Positions 56,174 through 64,000 of a stretch of 64,000 bases of DNA are shown in pieces. A program made the position numbers and the translations under genes. Below the pieces are notes generated by a model. The model did not search any database. It was not told where the DNA came from and saw only the letters and a list, made by a program, of their open reading frames with translations. This DNA comes from Catillopecten margaritatus gill symbiont (GTDB lineage Bacteria; Pseudomonadota; Gammaproteobacteria; PS1; Pseudothioglobaceae), in contig CP138327.1 in NCBI GenBank assembly GCA_037956075.1, positions 372,001-436,000 of the forward strand, in the 5' to 3' direction. Numbering within the stretch: the first letter of the stretch is position 1; each line of letters opens with the position of its first letter.

Positions 56174-57121
56174 ATGAAAATAAATAACATTATGGCATTA
56201 ACTGCCTTAACAATGGGAATGACGCAAGTTATTGCTGGAACAGAGGTAGATGCGTTGAAAGACCGTGTAACAACACTTGAAAACACTAAGCCAAAGGTTG
56301 AGATTGGCGGTGCAATTGAAATGGTTTACGGGAAAAATGAGAATGATACCGCTGAACCAAACACCAAGAAATTTTTTGTTGATTCGGTGGAATTAATGAT
56401 TACTGGCAATATTAACGAAGACTTTAATGCAGTAGTTACCATTTTATCAGAGCAAGATGGTGCTACCGGTAATAGCGATTTAGCCAATCCCGTTATAGAT
56501 GCAGTAGAGTTAAATGGTAAACTTGCTGGTATTGATTTTACGATTGGTAAGTTTGGTGCTGATTTCGGTAATGATGATTTAGGTGATACCTCGGTTCGTG
56601 CAGTCAAGATTTCAACCGAAATTAAGGGTACAACACTCTCCATGTTTTCTGGCAACCATGGTAATAATGGGTTTACTGCTGAATATGCAACGAATGCGTT
56701 TACCATTGGTGCGAAAACAATTAAAGATGCTGCTCTTGGCGAGGCTGACAATAGTGACGATAATAATGGCGACACATTGAATGGCGATTCGTTTGACAAT
56801 AAAGGCACGATGCTTTATGCGGAAGTGCCATTTGGTGATATTACTGCAAGTTTTGAGCAAATCAAGGTTAAAGGGAGTGCAGGTTCTGCACAAAATGCTA
56901 AATGGGCTAATTTTGGTTTAGAATACGGATTTAATGATGACCTTTCAGTTTCAATTGGTAAAACTAGATCGCAAGAGGCAGGCGTTATTACCGATACAAC
57001 TAAATCCACAACTCTTGGTGTAGCATATACACTTGCCGAGGGTGTGAATTTTGAAATTGAGCGTGAAAAAGAGACGGGTGGTGACGCAGAAGTAACCGCA
57101 AAATTGATTTACGAATTTTAA
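56174..57121 (+). CDS. Outer-membrane porin (LbtU/siderophore-porin-like)
   Basis: A 315-residue exported beta-barrel protein: signal peptide, short coiled coil (VDALKDRVTTLEN) near the mature N-terminus, alternating strands, and a C-terminal Phe (KLIYEF) for BAM recognition. The closest family I recognise is LbtU-type siderophore porins, mainly from the N-terminal coil plus single barrel; the match is loose. It follows a Fur-covered promoter and an AAGGAG ribosome site, so it should be made under iron limitation. No TonB-dependent receptor features. Confidence 0.72.
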   Translation: MKINNIMALTALTMGMTQVIAGTEVDALKDRVTTLENTKPKVEIGGAIEMVYGKNENDTAEPNTKKFFVDSVELMITGNINEDFNAVVTILSEQDGATGNSDLANPVIDAVELNGKLAGIDFTIGKFGADFGNDDLGDTSVRAVKISTEIKGTTLSMFSGNHGNNGFTAEYATNAFTIGAKTIKDAALGEADNSDDNNGDTLNGDSFDNKGTMLYAEVPFGDITASFEQIKVKGSAGSAQNAKWANFGLEYGFNDDLSVSIGKTRSQEAGVITDTTKSTTLGVAYTLAEGVNFEIEREKETGGDAEVTAKLIYEF

Positions 57122-57146
57122 TAATTAATAAAATAGGAGAAAAATA

Positions 57147-58445
57147 ATGAGGACACAAAGAAGAGTAATTATACCAGTAGTGCTAACAACAGTGATGGCG
57201 TTGTCAACCGCCCAAGCGTTTTGGGGCGGCAAGAGTGAAGTTTTGGCAACTTATGCAGATATTGCAATTGCGACTTATGCGGATACATTGACAGATGCAA
57301 AAAATTTACAGGCAGTTATTAAAGATTTTACCAATAATCCTACTGTAATGACGATGGGCAACGCTAAAGCGGCGTGGCTAAATGCACGAGAATCTTATGG
57401 GCAAACGGAGATATTTAGATTGTCAAATGGTCCAATTGATGCCGAAAAGGGATGGCAGACTGTTTATGGCGCACCAGAGGGGCAGTTGAACGCGTGGCCA
57501 CTTGATGAGAATATGATTGACTATACGACGGATGCGAAAGGCAAAAAAACTTCTGGTAATATCATTGATACAACGGGTATGTTTATCCCGACTGGTAATA
57601 AATCTGAGGCGGTGAATGTCAGCGCGATTACGACAGTTGCATTGGCAGCTTTGAACGAAAATGGGGGTGATGCAAATGTAGCAACGGGTTATCATGCGAT
57701 TGAGTTTTTGTTGTGGGGGCAGGACCAAGATTACTCAAGCTTTATGAAAGATGGCGTTACTAAAGGTGCATTGACCGCAGGACAAAGAGCGGTTACGGAT
57801 TACACCACGGCGGATAATGCAAATCGTCGTAAGCAGTATTTGAATGCGGCGGCGGCATTAATTGTGTCTGATATTGAATCGATGGTTGCCGCTTGGCAGA
57901 AGGGTGATGATAGTAATTATCGTGCAGCACTTTTGGGTAGCAATAGTAGCGACAAAAACATCAGTGAAAGTGTCGCATTGACGCAAATTTTCTCAGGAAT
58001 GGGTGTGTTTATTAAGTCTGAATTAGCCAATGAGCGTATTGCGGTTGCGGTATTGACACCGAGTGAGGAGGACGAACACAGTTGTTTTTCTGATAATACA
58101 CATCGTGATATTACGCAGAATTACCAAGGATTTAAAAATATTTTATTGGGTACTTATAATGGGGTTGATTACGGTGTGGCACCGATTGATGCGTTAAAAA
58201 ATAAGACTCAGTTGATGGCATTAATTAAATCTGCGGATAGAAAAGTTAATCAAATGAATGCGTTAGCACAAACTTCGCGTCATTTTGATTACCAAATTCG
58301 TCCAAACGATGCACAATCAAAGCAAATCAGAAAGTTGAAAAATGAATTGCGAGCAATTGGCGATCAAATGGTCGGCGTTGCAAAAGCAAATGGCGTTAGT
58401 TTGAGTGTTGGCGATGTGACGGATGGTGAAGAAACTAAACTTTAA
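57147..58445 (+). CDS. Imelysin (M75/IrpA-like) protein, motif intact
   Basis: A 432-residue exported protein (signal peptide ending TAQA). It has the imelysin GxHxxE motif in TGYHAIEFLLWGQDQD, plus AWLNARESYGQTEIFRL and a second helical-bundle repeat after ~260 (HRDITQNYQGFKNILLGTYNGVDYG). Imelysins take part in iron uptake; some bind metal, none proven protease here. 25 bases after the porin, so the same Fur-controlled transcript. Confidence 0.9.
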   Translation: MRTQRRVIIPVVLTTVMALSTAQAFWGGKSEVLATYADIAIATYADTLTDAKNLQAVIKDFTNNPTVMTMGNAKAAWLNARESYGQTEIFRLSNGPIDAEKGWQTVYGAPEGQLNAWPLDENMIDYTTDAKGKKTSGNIIDTTGMFIPTGNKSEAVNVSAITTVALAALNENGGDANVATGYHAIEFLLWGQDQDYSSFMKDGVTKGALTAGQRAVTDYTTADNANRRKQYLNAAAALIVSDIESMVAAWQKGDDSNYRAALLGSNSSDKNISESVALTQIFSGMGVFIKSELANERIAVAVLTPSEEDEHSCFSDNTHRDITQNYQGFKNILLGTYNGVDYGVAPIDALKNKTQLMALIKSADRKVNQMNALAQTSRHFDYQIRPNDAQSKQIRKLKNELRAIGDQMVGVAKANGVSLSVGDVTDGEETKL

Positions 58446-59481
58446 TAGCGTTTTATTGCTTACATTAACCCTTGGCATTTTTTTAATGCCAAGGGTTTTT
58501 GCCGTTAAGGTGATACTGTCGAATGAAGATAAATTAATCTTAGGTAAAAGCTTTTTTGACAAACCTTGGGTAGCTTTTCCTGCATCAACGACAGCACGCG
58601 ATGGATTGGGCCCATTGTTTAACCAAAATGCTTGCCTTGTATGCCATCCGAAAGGCGGTAGAAGCGAGCAAAGGGTGATTAAATTGGGTAATCCTAACAC
58701 CGTTTACGGAACACAGATTAACACCAAATCCACGGGCAGCGTACCTGTCGAAGCGCGAGTAACCATTGAATATCAGACGCAGACCGTGCAGTATGCAAAT
58801 GGTGATAAAGTGAACTTAAAAAAGCCAGTGGTGAAATTGGATAAATTAGGTTATGGTGCAGTAAATAGTGGAGTTTCAGTGCGAATTTCACCGTCTTTAC
58901 ACGGGCTGAGTTTGTTGGAAAAAATTCCTAACAAGCCCAAAAATCGCTTTAATTTGACAGCAGACGAACCTTCTATTTTGTCGCAAGTGGCAAATGCGGC
59001 GCATAATGATATGGGGTTGACAAATCTATTGTATCCCAATGAAAATTGCACGCAACAACAAGTAAAATGTCTGCAAGCGCCGAAGAGCAAAGATTTGGAT
59101 TTGCCCATACAGCGTTTAGAGGCGATCACTTATTTTGTGCAAAGTTTGAATGGTGTGAGTGCGGTTAAACCGATTAAATTGTTTGGTAGTTTGGGTTGTA
59201 GCAGTTGCCATACGCCGAGTTATAAATTGGAAAAACGCATCATTTATCCGTATAGCGATTTGTTGCTGCATAATGTGGGAAATCAAGGCGAGGGTAATTT
59301 CCGCACTGCACCCCTTTGGCGTAGTAAAAAAGCCCCTAATTTTTGGCACGATGGGCGTGCTGAAACGGTTGAAGAGGCGATTTTGTGGCATCAAGGTGAA
59401 GCACAATCAGCAAAGGAAAAATTTGTTAATTTAAGTCAAAATGAGAGAGAAAAATTGATTAAGTTTATTGAGGAAATGTAG
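58423..59481 (+). CDS. Di-haem oxidoreductase (DUF1111/thiol oxidoreductase-like)
   Basis: A 352-residue exported c-type protein (signal FLMPRVFA). Two haem sites: CLVCH near residue 66 and CSSCH near 257. A possible distal feature is NVGNQGEG...RTAPLWRSKKAPNFWHDGRAETVEEAILWHQGEA, the family C-terminal signature. Shorter than many relatives (~450). It overlaps the imelysin stop by 23 bases, and the second imelysin starts directly after, the imelysin-DHOR-imelysin order common in iron loci. May redox-cycle iron or a siderophore (inference). Confidence 0.87.
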   Translation: MVKKLNFNSVLLLTLTLGIFLMPRVFAVKVILSNEDKLILGKSFFDKPWVAFPASTTARDGLGPLFNQNACLVCHPKGGRSEQRVIKLGNPNTVYGTQINTKSTGSVPVEARVTIEYQTQTVQYANGDKVNLKKPVVKLDKLGYGAVNSGVSVRISPSLHGLSLLEKIPNKPKNRFNLTADEPSILSQVANAAHNDMGLTNLLYPNENCTQQQVKCLQAPKSKDLDLPIQRLEAITYFVQSLNGVSAVKPIKLFGSLGCSSCHTPSYKLEKRIIYPYSDLLLHNVGNQGEGNFRTAPLWRSKKAPNFWHDGRAETVEEAILWHQGEAQSAKEKFVNLSQNEREKLIKFIEEM

Positions 59482-60447
59482 ATGAAAAAAATAATTATAA
59501 CGAGTATCGCATTATTTTCTTTGTATGTAAATGCAGTGGATAAAACCTTTTTTGAGCAGGTGATTATTCATAATGTTGAACAATCGATTGCGAGTGCAAA
59601 GCGTATAAGCAACAGTATTGAGCAAGGAAATAGCAAAAAAAGTCAGGCGTTATTCACGCAGTTGGTGATTGATTGGAAAAAAGTGGAAGCCACTTATGTG
59701 TTGGGTGATTTAGATGAAGATTTTTTAGACACACCGCGCTACATTGATATTTTTCACGGCAATAATGAAGACATTAAATCACAACTTAACTTGATTATTG
59801 GTACCACAGATGATTTATCATATGCTCTGTATAAGCACTCGCATAAGACAATTAACGCATTGGAATATTTGCTATTTACACAAGATTTATCGAATAATAG
59901 AGTGCGGGCAATGGCATTAATAATGACAAAATCGATGCAAAAATATTTGACTGAAATCAAGACTGCTTATCAAAAATATCAATTCAAGTTTACAAAAGAT
60001 GAGCAGTTTGCAAGTGCGATTTTGCTTAACAGATTAGTCAGCAATACTTATGCATTAAAGGAATGGCGAATTGGCAATGTGGTTGGTTTGAGTAAAAAGC
60101 ACAAGGGCGATGCTGACGCTCGGCGTGGTGAATATGTGTTGAGTCAGAATAGTGCTACTGCAATTTTGTCTATTTTGCAAGCGCATAAGCAAGCGATTGA
60201 TTCGTCTGAGTACAGAGATTTTGGCGATGTTGCTAGAAAATTTGGTGCTGCCAAAGAAATTGATAAAACCATTGGTTATCTTAATCAAGCTATTGCTCAA
60301 GTGCAGAAAATAGAAGATAAAGATTTGGTGGGTGCGAAAGGCAAGGCGTTGTACCAAGCGAGCAATAATTTAATGAAATCTTATTACCTGTCACTAATGA
60401 ACAAATTGAGTTTTGTTTCCAAGGTGCTTGATGCTGATGGCGATTAA
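59482..60447 (+). CDS. Second imelysin-like protein, motif altered
   Basis: A 321-residue exported protein (signal ALFSLYVNA), helical and imelysin-like. The motif position reads KTINALEYLLFTQDLSN: the Glu is kept but the His of GxHxxE is Asn, and the Gly is lost. It starts right at the di-haem gene stop. Probably a paralogue with another binding role. Its end overlaps the hydroxylase gene. Confidence 0.82.
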   Translation: MKKIIITSIALFSLYVNAVDKTFFEQVIIHNVEQSIASAKRISNSIEQGNSKKSQALFTQLVIDWKKVEATYVLGDLDEDFLDTPRYIDIFHGNNEDIKSQLNLIIGTTDDLSYALYKHSHKTINALEYLLFTQDLSNNRVRAMALIMTKSMQKYLTEIKTAYQKYQFKFTKDEQFASAILLNRLVSNTYALKEWRIGNVVGLSKKHKGDADARRGEYVLSQNSATAILSILQAHKQAIDSSEYRDFGDVARKFGAAKEIDKTIGYLNQAIAQVQKIEDKDLVGAKGKALYQASNNLMKSYYLSLMNKLSFVSKVLDADGD

Positions 60448-61336
60448 TCCACTTGAATATTTGATTGACCCACACAAACGCATCTATTGGGTGTTTTTGC
60501 TCAGTTCGGTATTAATTGCCGCAGTTTTTTTATGGATCAACCCTAAAAAACGCAAAGTTAATCTCTCAAAAAAACTCTGGTTGCACCCCAGTGCTTTGCT
60601 GGATTATGGGTATTTTATTTTCATTTCTATTTTTAAAGTTTTGGTTATTTTTCCTATACTGATTGGCGCAAAAGAAGTGGCGTTATGGGTGAATGAGTTT
60701 TTATTAACGCAATATGGCTTCACTCGAATAACAGGATTTTCCTACCCCCAAGTGATGATACTTTTTACCCTGAGTTTATTTATCCTAAGTGATTTTAGCC
60801 GTTATTGGTTGCACCGTTTGCTACACACCGTGCCTTGGTTGTGGGCGTTTCACAAAACCCATCACAGCGCTAAAGTCCTAACCCCACTAACCTTTTATCG
60901 CGTGCATCCCGTTGAGTCCTTGCTGTTTGGTTTGCGTTATTCACTGATTATCGGGCTGGTGAGTGGCGTGTTTATTTACGGTTTTGGGGCGATGATTGGC
61001 ATAGTTGATATTTTGGGCGTGAATGCTTTGGCGTTCGTTTTTTCATTGGTAGGCTCTAATCTTCGGCATTCTCATATTGACATCAGTTTTGGTGTGTTTG
61101 AACGCTTTTTAATCTCACCAAAACAACATCAAATTCACCATTCAAAGCACCATATTAATGTGAACTTCGGCGGATTTTTAGCCATTTGGGATTGGGCTTT
61201 TCGTTCTTTGGTGCTGTCTAAAAGCGTCAATAAATTAAAATTCGGCATTCAACAAAATGAAATGAAATATTTCAATCGCTTTCACCAGCTTATTTTTTCC
61301 CCTTTTTATTTACTATATAGGAACCGCACAAAATGA
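60437..61336 (+). CDS. Sterol desaturase/fatty acid hydroxylase superfamily protein
   Basis: A ~299-residue membrane di-iron enzyme. Histidine clusters: YWLHRLLHT, FHKTHHSAK, NLRHSHIDI, HQIHHSKHH. Four to five membrane helices. Substrate unknown; relatives hydroxylate or desaturate lipids. ATG 60437 is chosen (MAINPLEYLIDP); an upstream ATG would extend it into the imelysin. It sits where DUF1513 often stands in related loci, so its link to iron uptake is contextual only. Confidence 0.85.
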   Translation: MAINPLEYLIDPHKRIYWVFLLSSVLIAAVFLWINPKKRKVNLSKKLWLHPSALLDYGYFIFISIFKVLVIFPILIGAKEVALWVNEFLLTQYGFTRITGFSYPQVMILFTLSLFILSDFSRYWLHRLLHTVPWLWAFHKTHHSAKVLTPLTFYRVHPVESLLFGLRYSLIIGLVSGVFIYGFGAMIGIVDILGVNALAFVFSLVGSNLRHSHIDISFGVFERFLISPKQHQIHHSKHHINVNFGGFLAIWDWAFRSLVLSKSVNKLKFGIQQNEMKYFNRFHQLIFSPFYLLYRNRTK

Positions 61337-62475
61337 AAACAAAACTTTTATTACTTCCTCTAATCCTACTATTAAACGCCTGTGGCACAGAGCAAGACAT
61401 GAGTGCAGCAAAGCAATTACTTGGGCAACAACTGTTTTTTGACCCAATTTTATCTAACAATCAAACACAGTCGTGTAGCACCTGCCATAATCCCGATTTT
61501 GGCTTTATCGACAATCGTGATAATGGCATTAATGGCATTAATGGCGCAGCCTCACTCGGTGATGACGGAAAAAGTTTGGGTGATAGAAACACCCCAAGTG
61601 CCGCTTACGCTATGTTTAGCCCCGACTTTCATTTTGACAAAAAAAACCAACAATGGGTAGGCGGGCAATTCCTCGATGGGCGTGAACAAGACCTAAAAGG
61701 ACAAGCAGGCGGACCGCCTCTTAACCCCGTTGAAATGAATATGCCAAATAAGCAAGCCTTGCTTGCTCGTTTTCAAAATCACCCCACTTATGGCACACAA
61801 TTTAAAGATATTTATGGCGATGATATTTTTAACGATGCTGACAAAGCGTATGCGGCAATGGCACAAAGTATTGCCGAATTTGAAAAAACCAAAGTCTTCG
61901 CACCTTTTGATTCAAAATACGACCGCTATTTGGCAGGTAAATACGAATTTACAGACTTAGAAGACTTGGGGCACTCTTTGTTTTTCTCAAACAACAACAC
62001 CAATTGCGCCACTTGCCATCAACTAAAAAAATCTGATGACGCTAAAGGCGAAACTTTCAGCAACTATGAATACCACAATATCGGCGTGCCAATCAACACC
62101 GCATTACGCACTAAAAACGGCGTAAAAGCCATAGATAAAGGCTTGCTTAATAACCCCAAAGTAAATAACGCAAAACAAAAAGGAAAATTCAAAACCCCAA
62201 GCCTCAGAAATATTGCCATCACCGCACCGTATATGCACAACGGCGTGTTTAAAAACCTTGAGACTGTGATTGTATTTTATGACAAATATATCAACAAAAA
62301 TCGCACCACCAACCCCGAAACCCATCAACCTTGGGCGACAGCAGAAGTGCCTGAAACGATAAATTTTGACGACCTTAGAAAAGGCAAAAAACTCTCAGAT
62401 AAAAAAGTAAATGCCTTAGTGGCATTCCTAAAAACTTTAACTGATAAGCGTTATGAGCATTTATTGGAAAAATAA
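61333..62475 (+). CDS. Di-haem cytochrome c peroxidase/MauG-type lipoprotein
   Basis: A 380-residue lipoprotein (lipobox LLNAC). Haem sites CSTCHNPDF (about 49-53) and CATCHQ (about 225). Family segments: GQQLFFDPILSNNQTQSC, GDRNTPSAAYA, FLDGREQDLKGQAGGPPLNPVEM, FKTPSLRNIAITAPYMHNGVFKNL. Reduces peroxide or makes high-valent haem oxidations like MauG. A small repeat GINGINGA lies near residue 69. It overlaps the hydroxylase by 4 bases, ending the Fur-led operon. Confidence 0.9.
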   Translation: MKTKLLLLPLILLLNACGTEQDMSAAKQLLGQQLFFDPILSNNQTQSCSTCHNPDFGFIDNRDNGINGINGAASLGDDGKSLGDRNTPSAAYAMFSPDFHFDKKNQQWVGGQFLDGREQDLKGQAGGPPLNPVEMNMPNKQALLARFQNHPTYGTQFKDIYGDDIFNDADKAYAAMAQSIAEFEKTKVFAPFDSKYDRYLAGKYEFTDLEDLGHSLFFSNNNTNCATCHQLKKSDDAKGETFSNYEYHNIGVPINTALRTKNGVKAIDKGLLNNPKVNNAKQKGKFKTPSLRNIAITAPYMHNGVFKNLETVIVFYDKYINKNRTTNPETHQPWATAEVPETINFDDLRKGKKLSDKKVNALVAFLKTLTDKRYEHLLEK

Positions 62476-62535
62476 TTAGCCATTCATTACTTAAGGGCGT
62501 CATTAATTAGATTAGTATTTATTATCGTTTTATTA

Positions 62536-62557
62536 TATAATAATGAGAATCATTCTT
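62536..62557 (+). promoter_or_regulatory. -10 element and Fur box upstream of the ABC ATPase
   Basis: A TATAAT (62536-62541) leads into AATAATGAGAATCATTCTT (62539-62557), which matches the 19-base Fur consensus at 15 positions. It ends 14 bases before the ATG of the ATPase gene. Confidence 0.78.
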
Positions 62558-62571
62558 ATTAAGATTTATCA

Positions 62572-63222
62572 ATGCTAACTATTCGCAATCTTTCCATACA
62601 ATATCGGGATAATCAAGTTTTACAGAGCTTTGACCTTGAATTAGCGCAAGGTGAGATTTTCGCTTTGTTGGGTGAGAGTGGTAGTGGAAAATCTTCGGCG
62701 TTACGCTTTATTGCGGGACTCGATGAGGCGAGTGGTGGCAGTGTTGTATTGGATAATGAAACACTATCGGATAATGGACAACATCAAGTGCCATCTGAGC
62801 GACGAGGTGTGGGTATGGTATTTCAGGATTATGCGTTATTTCCACATATGAATGTTGAGAAAAATATTGCATTTGGCATTAATAATTTACCCAAGAATGA
62901 GCAGAAAATGCGTATTACAGAGTTGTTATCTTTGGTAGATTTACCCGATATTGAGAAAAAGTATCCTCATCAACTTTCAGGAGGCGAGCAGCAGCGTGTT
63001 GCTTTAGCTCGTGCTTTGGCGCCTATGCCGAAGTTGTTGTTGTTGGACGAATCTTTTTCTAGTTTGGATCAAAAACATCGGGAAAGTTTGGCTAAGCAGG
63101 TGCGGGGTATTTTAAAGAAAACCAATACCACCGCTATTCTAGTTACTCATGATAAGAATGAGGCCAGTGTGTTTGCTGATAAAGTAGGGTTGATTAAAGA
63201 AAAAGGCTTGACTTTCAAATGA
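62572..63222 (+). CDS. Ferric-iron-type ABC transporter ATPase (short FbpC-like)
   Basis: A 216-residue ABC ATPase: Walker A LGESGSGKSSAL (about 33-44), FQDYALFPHMNVEKNIAFG (Q-loop region as in FbpC/PotA types), signature LSGGEQQRVALARAL, Walker B LLLLDESFSSLDQ. The C-terminal TOBE domain of FbpC is absent, so it is about 130 residues shorter. It lies between two Fur boxes and before a ferric-binding protein gene, so iron import is likely; no permease is in the window. Confidence 0.85.
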   Translation: MLTIRNLSIQYRDNQVLQSFDLELAQGEIFALLGESGSGKSSALRFIAGLDEASGGSVVLDNETLSDNGQHQVPSERRGVGMVFQDYALFPHMNVEKNIAFGINNLPKNEQKMRITELLSLVDLPDIEKKYPHQLSGGEQQRVALARALAPMPKLLLLDESFSSLDQKHRESLAKQVRGILKKTNTTAILVTHDKNEASVFADKVGLIKEKGLTFK

Positions 63223-63237
63223 TAATGAGTATCATTT
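63208..63237 (+). promoter_or_regulatory. Promoter with Fur box for the ferric-binding protein
   Basis: TTGACT (63208-63213), 16 bases, TATCAT (63230-63235). A perfect Fur palindrome AAATGATA-ATGAG-TATCATTT (63217-63237) covers the -10. It overlaps the ATPase stop codon, so the binding protein has its own iron-regulated promoter. Confidence 0.82.
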
Positions 63238-63242
63238 ACAAC

Positions 63243-63257
63243 TGATAATAATTATCA
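63243..63257 (+). promoter_or_regulatory. Second Fur-like palindrome
   Basis: TGATAAT-A-ATTATCA, a perfect 7-1-7 repeat immediately after the first Fur box. Two tandem sites suggest tight repression of the following gene. Confidence 0.75.
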
Positions 63258-63291
63258 ATTAAAGTAAACTTAAAATTAATCAAGGAGAAAT

Positions 63292-64000
63292 ATGAACATC
63301 AATATAAAATCTTTATTTTCATCGGCTGTAGTAATTTCTACTATCGCTATAACGATTACAACCAATGCGAATACCGAAGGTGCACATAATTGGAATGAGC
63401 CAAGCGTTACTGTTTATAGTTCCAGAAAAGAGCATTTAATCAAGCCTTTGTTTGAAGCTTTTACAAAAGACACGGGCATCAAAGTTAAATATTTAACAGG
63501 CAAGGGTGGTGCATTAATTGAGCGTTTAAAACTTGAAGGTACTGATACTCAAGCAGATATGTTTATGACCGTTGATGCAGGTAATCTTTGGTATGCAGGT
63601 TCGCAAGGTTTGTTTCAAAAAGTGAAAACTACGGCGTTAAGTAAGAACATTCCCGAACATTTAAAAGACCCCGATGGTTTGTGGACGGGCTTATCGGTGC
63701 GTGCTAGAACGATTGTTTATAATACAGAGCGTGTTAAGTCCAGCGATTTATCCACTTATGCAGATTTGGCATCGCCAAAATGGGAAGGGCGTTTATGTCT
63801 GAGAACCAGTAAAAAAATCTATACCAAATCTTTGGTAGCATCTCTTATTTATCATCATGGTGAAGATAAAACGGGTGATATTATTAGTGGCTGGGTTAAT
63901 AATTTAGCAGCAACACCGAACGCCAAAGATTCACATGTAATGAATGCGATTTTGTCGGGGCAATGTGATGTTGGGCTTGTAAATACTTATTATTACGGGC
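63292..64000 (+). CDS. Ferric-iron ABC transporter binding protein (FbpA/FutA-like), N-terminal part
   Basis: Runs off the right edge; 236 codons visible. Signal peptide (AVVISTIAITITTNANT), then VTVYSSRKEHLIKPLFEAFTKDTGIKVKYLTGKGGALIERL, the standard FutA/FbpA start (with YSSRKE), and QADMFMTVDAGNLWYAGSQGLFQ. CDVGLVNTYYYG at the edge is the start of the C-lobe tyrosine motif that binds iron. AAGGAGA ribosome site. Binds Fe(III) in the periplasm. The hinge shows a Cys pair (RLCLRT, GQCDVG) seen in this family. Confidence 0.93.
   Translation, partial: MNINIKSLFSSAVVISTIAITITTNANTEGAHNWNEPSVTVYSSRKEHLIKPLFEAFTKDTGIKVKYLTGKGGALIERLKLEGTDTQADMFMTVDAGNLWYAGSQGLFQKVKTTALSKNIPEHLKDPDGLWTGLSVRARTIVYNTERVKSSDLSTYADLASPKWEGRLCLRTSKKIYTKSLVASLIYHHGEDKTGDIISGWVNNLAATPNAKDSHVMNAILSGQCDVGLVNTYYYG

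Noticed and set aside
58895-58905. Half REP site TTTACACGGGC in the di-haem oxidoreductase gene
   Set aside because: It encodes Leu-His-Gly within the family-typical PSLHGLSLLEKIP segment and has no second arm, so it is probably native coding sequence.
59495-59516. Fur-box-like ATAATTATAACGAGTATCGC
   Set aside because: It lies inside the start of the second imelysin gene, the right half is poor, and no promoter elements adjoin it.
61528-61550. GGCATTAATGGCATTAATGGC micro-repeat in the CCP gene
   Set aside because: Only two to three units coding GINGING; a minor slippage repeat in a loop.
1-64000. tRNA genes, rRNA, CRISPR arrays, prophage
   Set aside because: None found by eye: intergenic gaps are short and no cloverleaf, regular spaced repeats or phage structural genes were recognised.

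Overview
The window is an AT-rich, very gene-dense bacterial chromosome segment. Its gene set (BamE, LolB, TolQRA, FtsB/FtsQ, HflD, SmrA, RppH, CcmAB, Fur, GlyQ and GlyS as separate subunits) is gammaproteobacterial. The low GC content and gene style resemble the SUP05/Thioglobaceae sulfur-oxidiser lineage, free-living or symbiotic. That placement is inference; no rRNA or sulfur-oxidation gene lies here to test it. No tRNA, rRNA or CRISPR array was seen.

Layout. 1-3 kb: the start of a large FAD-linked oxidase, hemJ and a REP-associated tyrosine transposase (RAYT), with five dispersed copies or part-copies of a short palindrome whose stem is TTTACACGGGC. Two copies are read in frame inside genes and one forms the 3' end of a ClC gene. 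3-11 kb: a minus-strand run hom-thrC-[ABC ATPase + TOPRIM-like protein]-cysM-DMT-clcA, preceded by rppH and a Bax-inhibitor-like protein. The ATPase/TOPRIM pair looks like a defence-type module set inside an amino-acid operon. 11-26 kb: envelope and division genes (murD, mltD, ftsQ, ddl, murB, murC, ftsB), ispDF, xseA and smr. Here ddl is fused in frame to an N-terminal NYN ribonuclease domain. 26-35 kb: rpsT, hflD, mnmA, phoH, a copper chaperone/Sco set, miaB, mscS and glyQ.

35-40 kb is the SAM-cycle region: ahcY, a small Asp-rich membrane protein, and metK. metK is preceded by a SAM-II-type riboswitch carrying an extra hairpin and followed by an intrinsic terminator. ahcY is bracketed by two sequence-unrelated palindromes of about 160 bp, next to a decayed duplicate of the ahcY 3' end. 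In both palindromes nearly all transition-type mispairs become G-U wobbles on one strand only. This points to RNA hairpins under constraint, or to a strand-specific mutation process.

40-54 kb: ccmAB, bamE, fur-znuB, prfA-hemA, lolB-ruvB-ybgC-tolQRA, a DUF2384 (Xre/MbcA/ParS) protein translationally coupled to minC, glyS, dtd, ruvC and trxA. 54-64 kb is an iron-regulated block with four Fur-box-like palindromes, two lying on recognisable promoters. It encodes a porin, two imelysins around a di-haem oxidoreductase, a membrane di-iron hydroxylase, a MauG/CCP-type di-haem lipoprotein, and the ATPase and binding protein of a ferric-ion ABC importer, the last cut by the window end.
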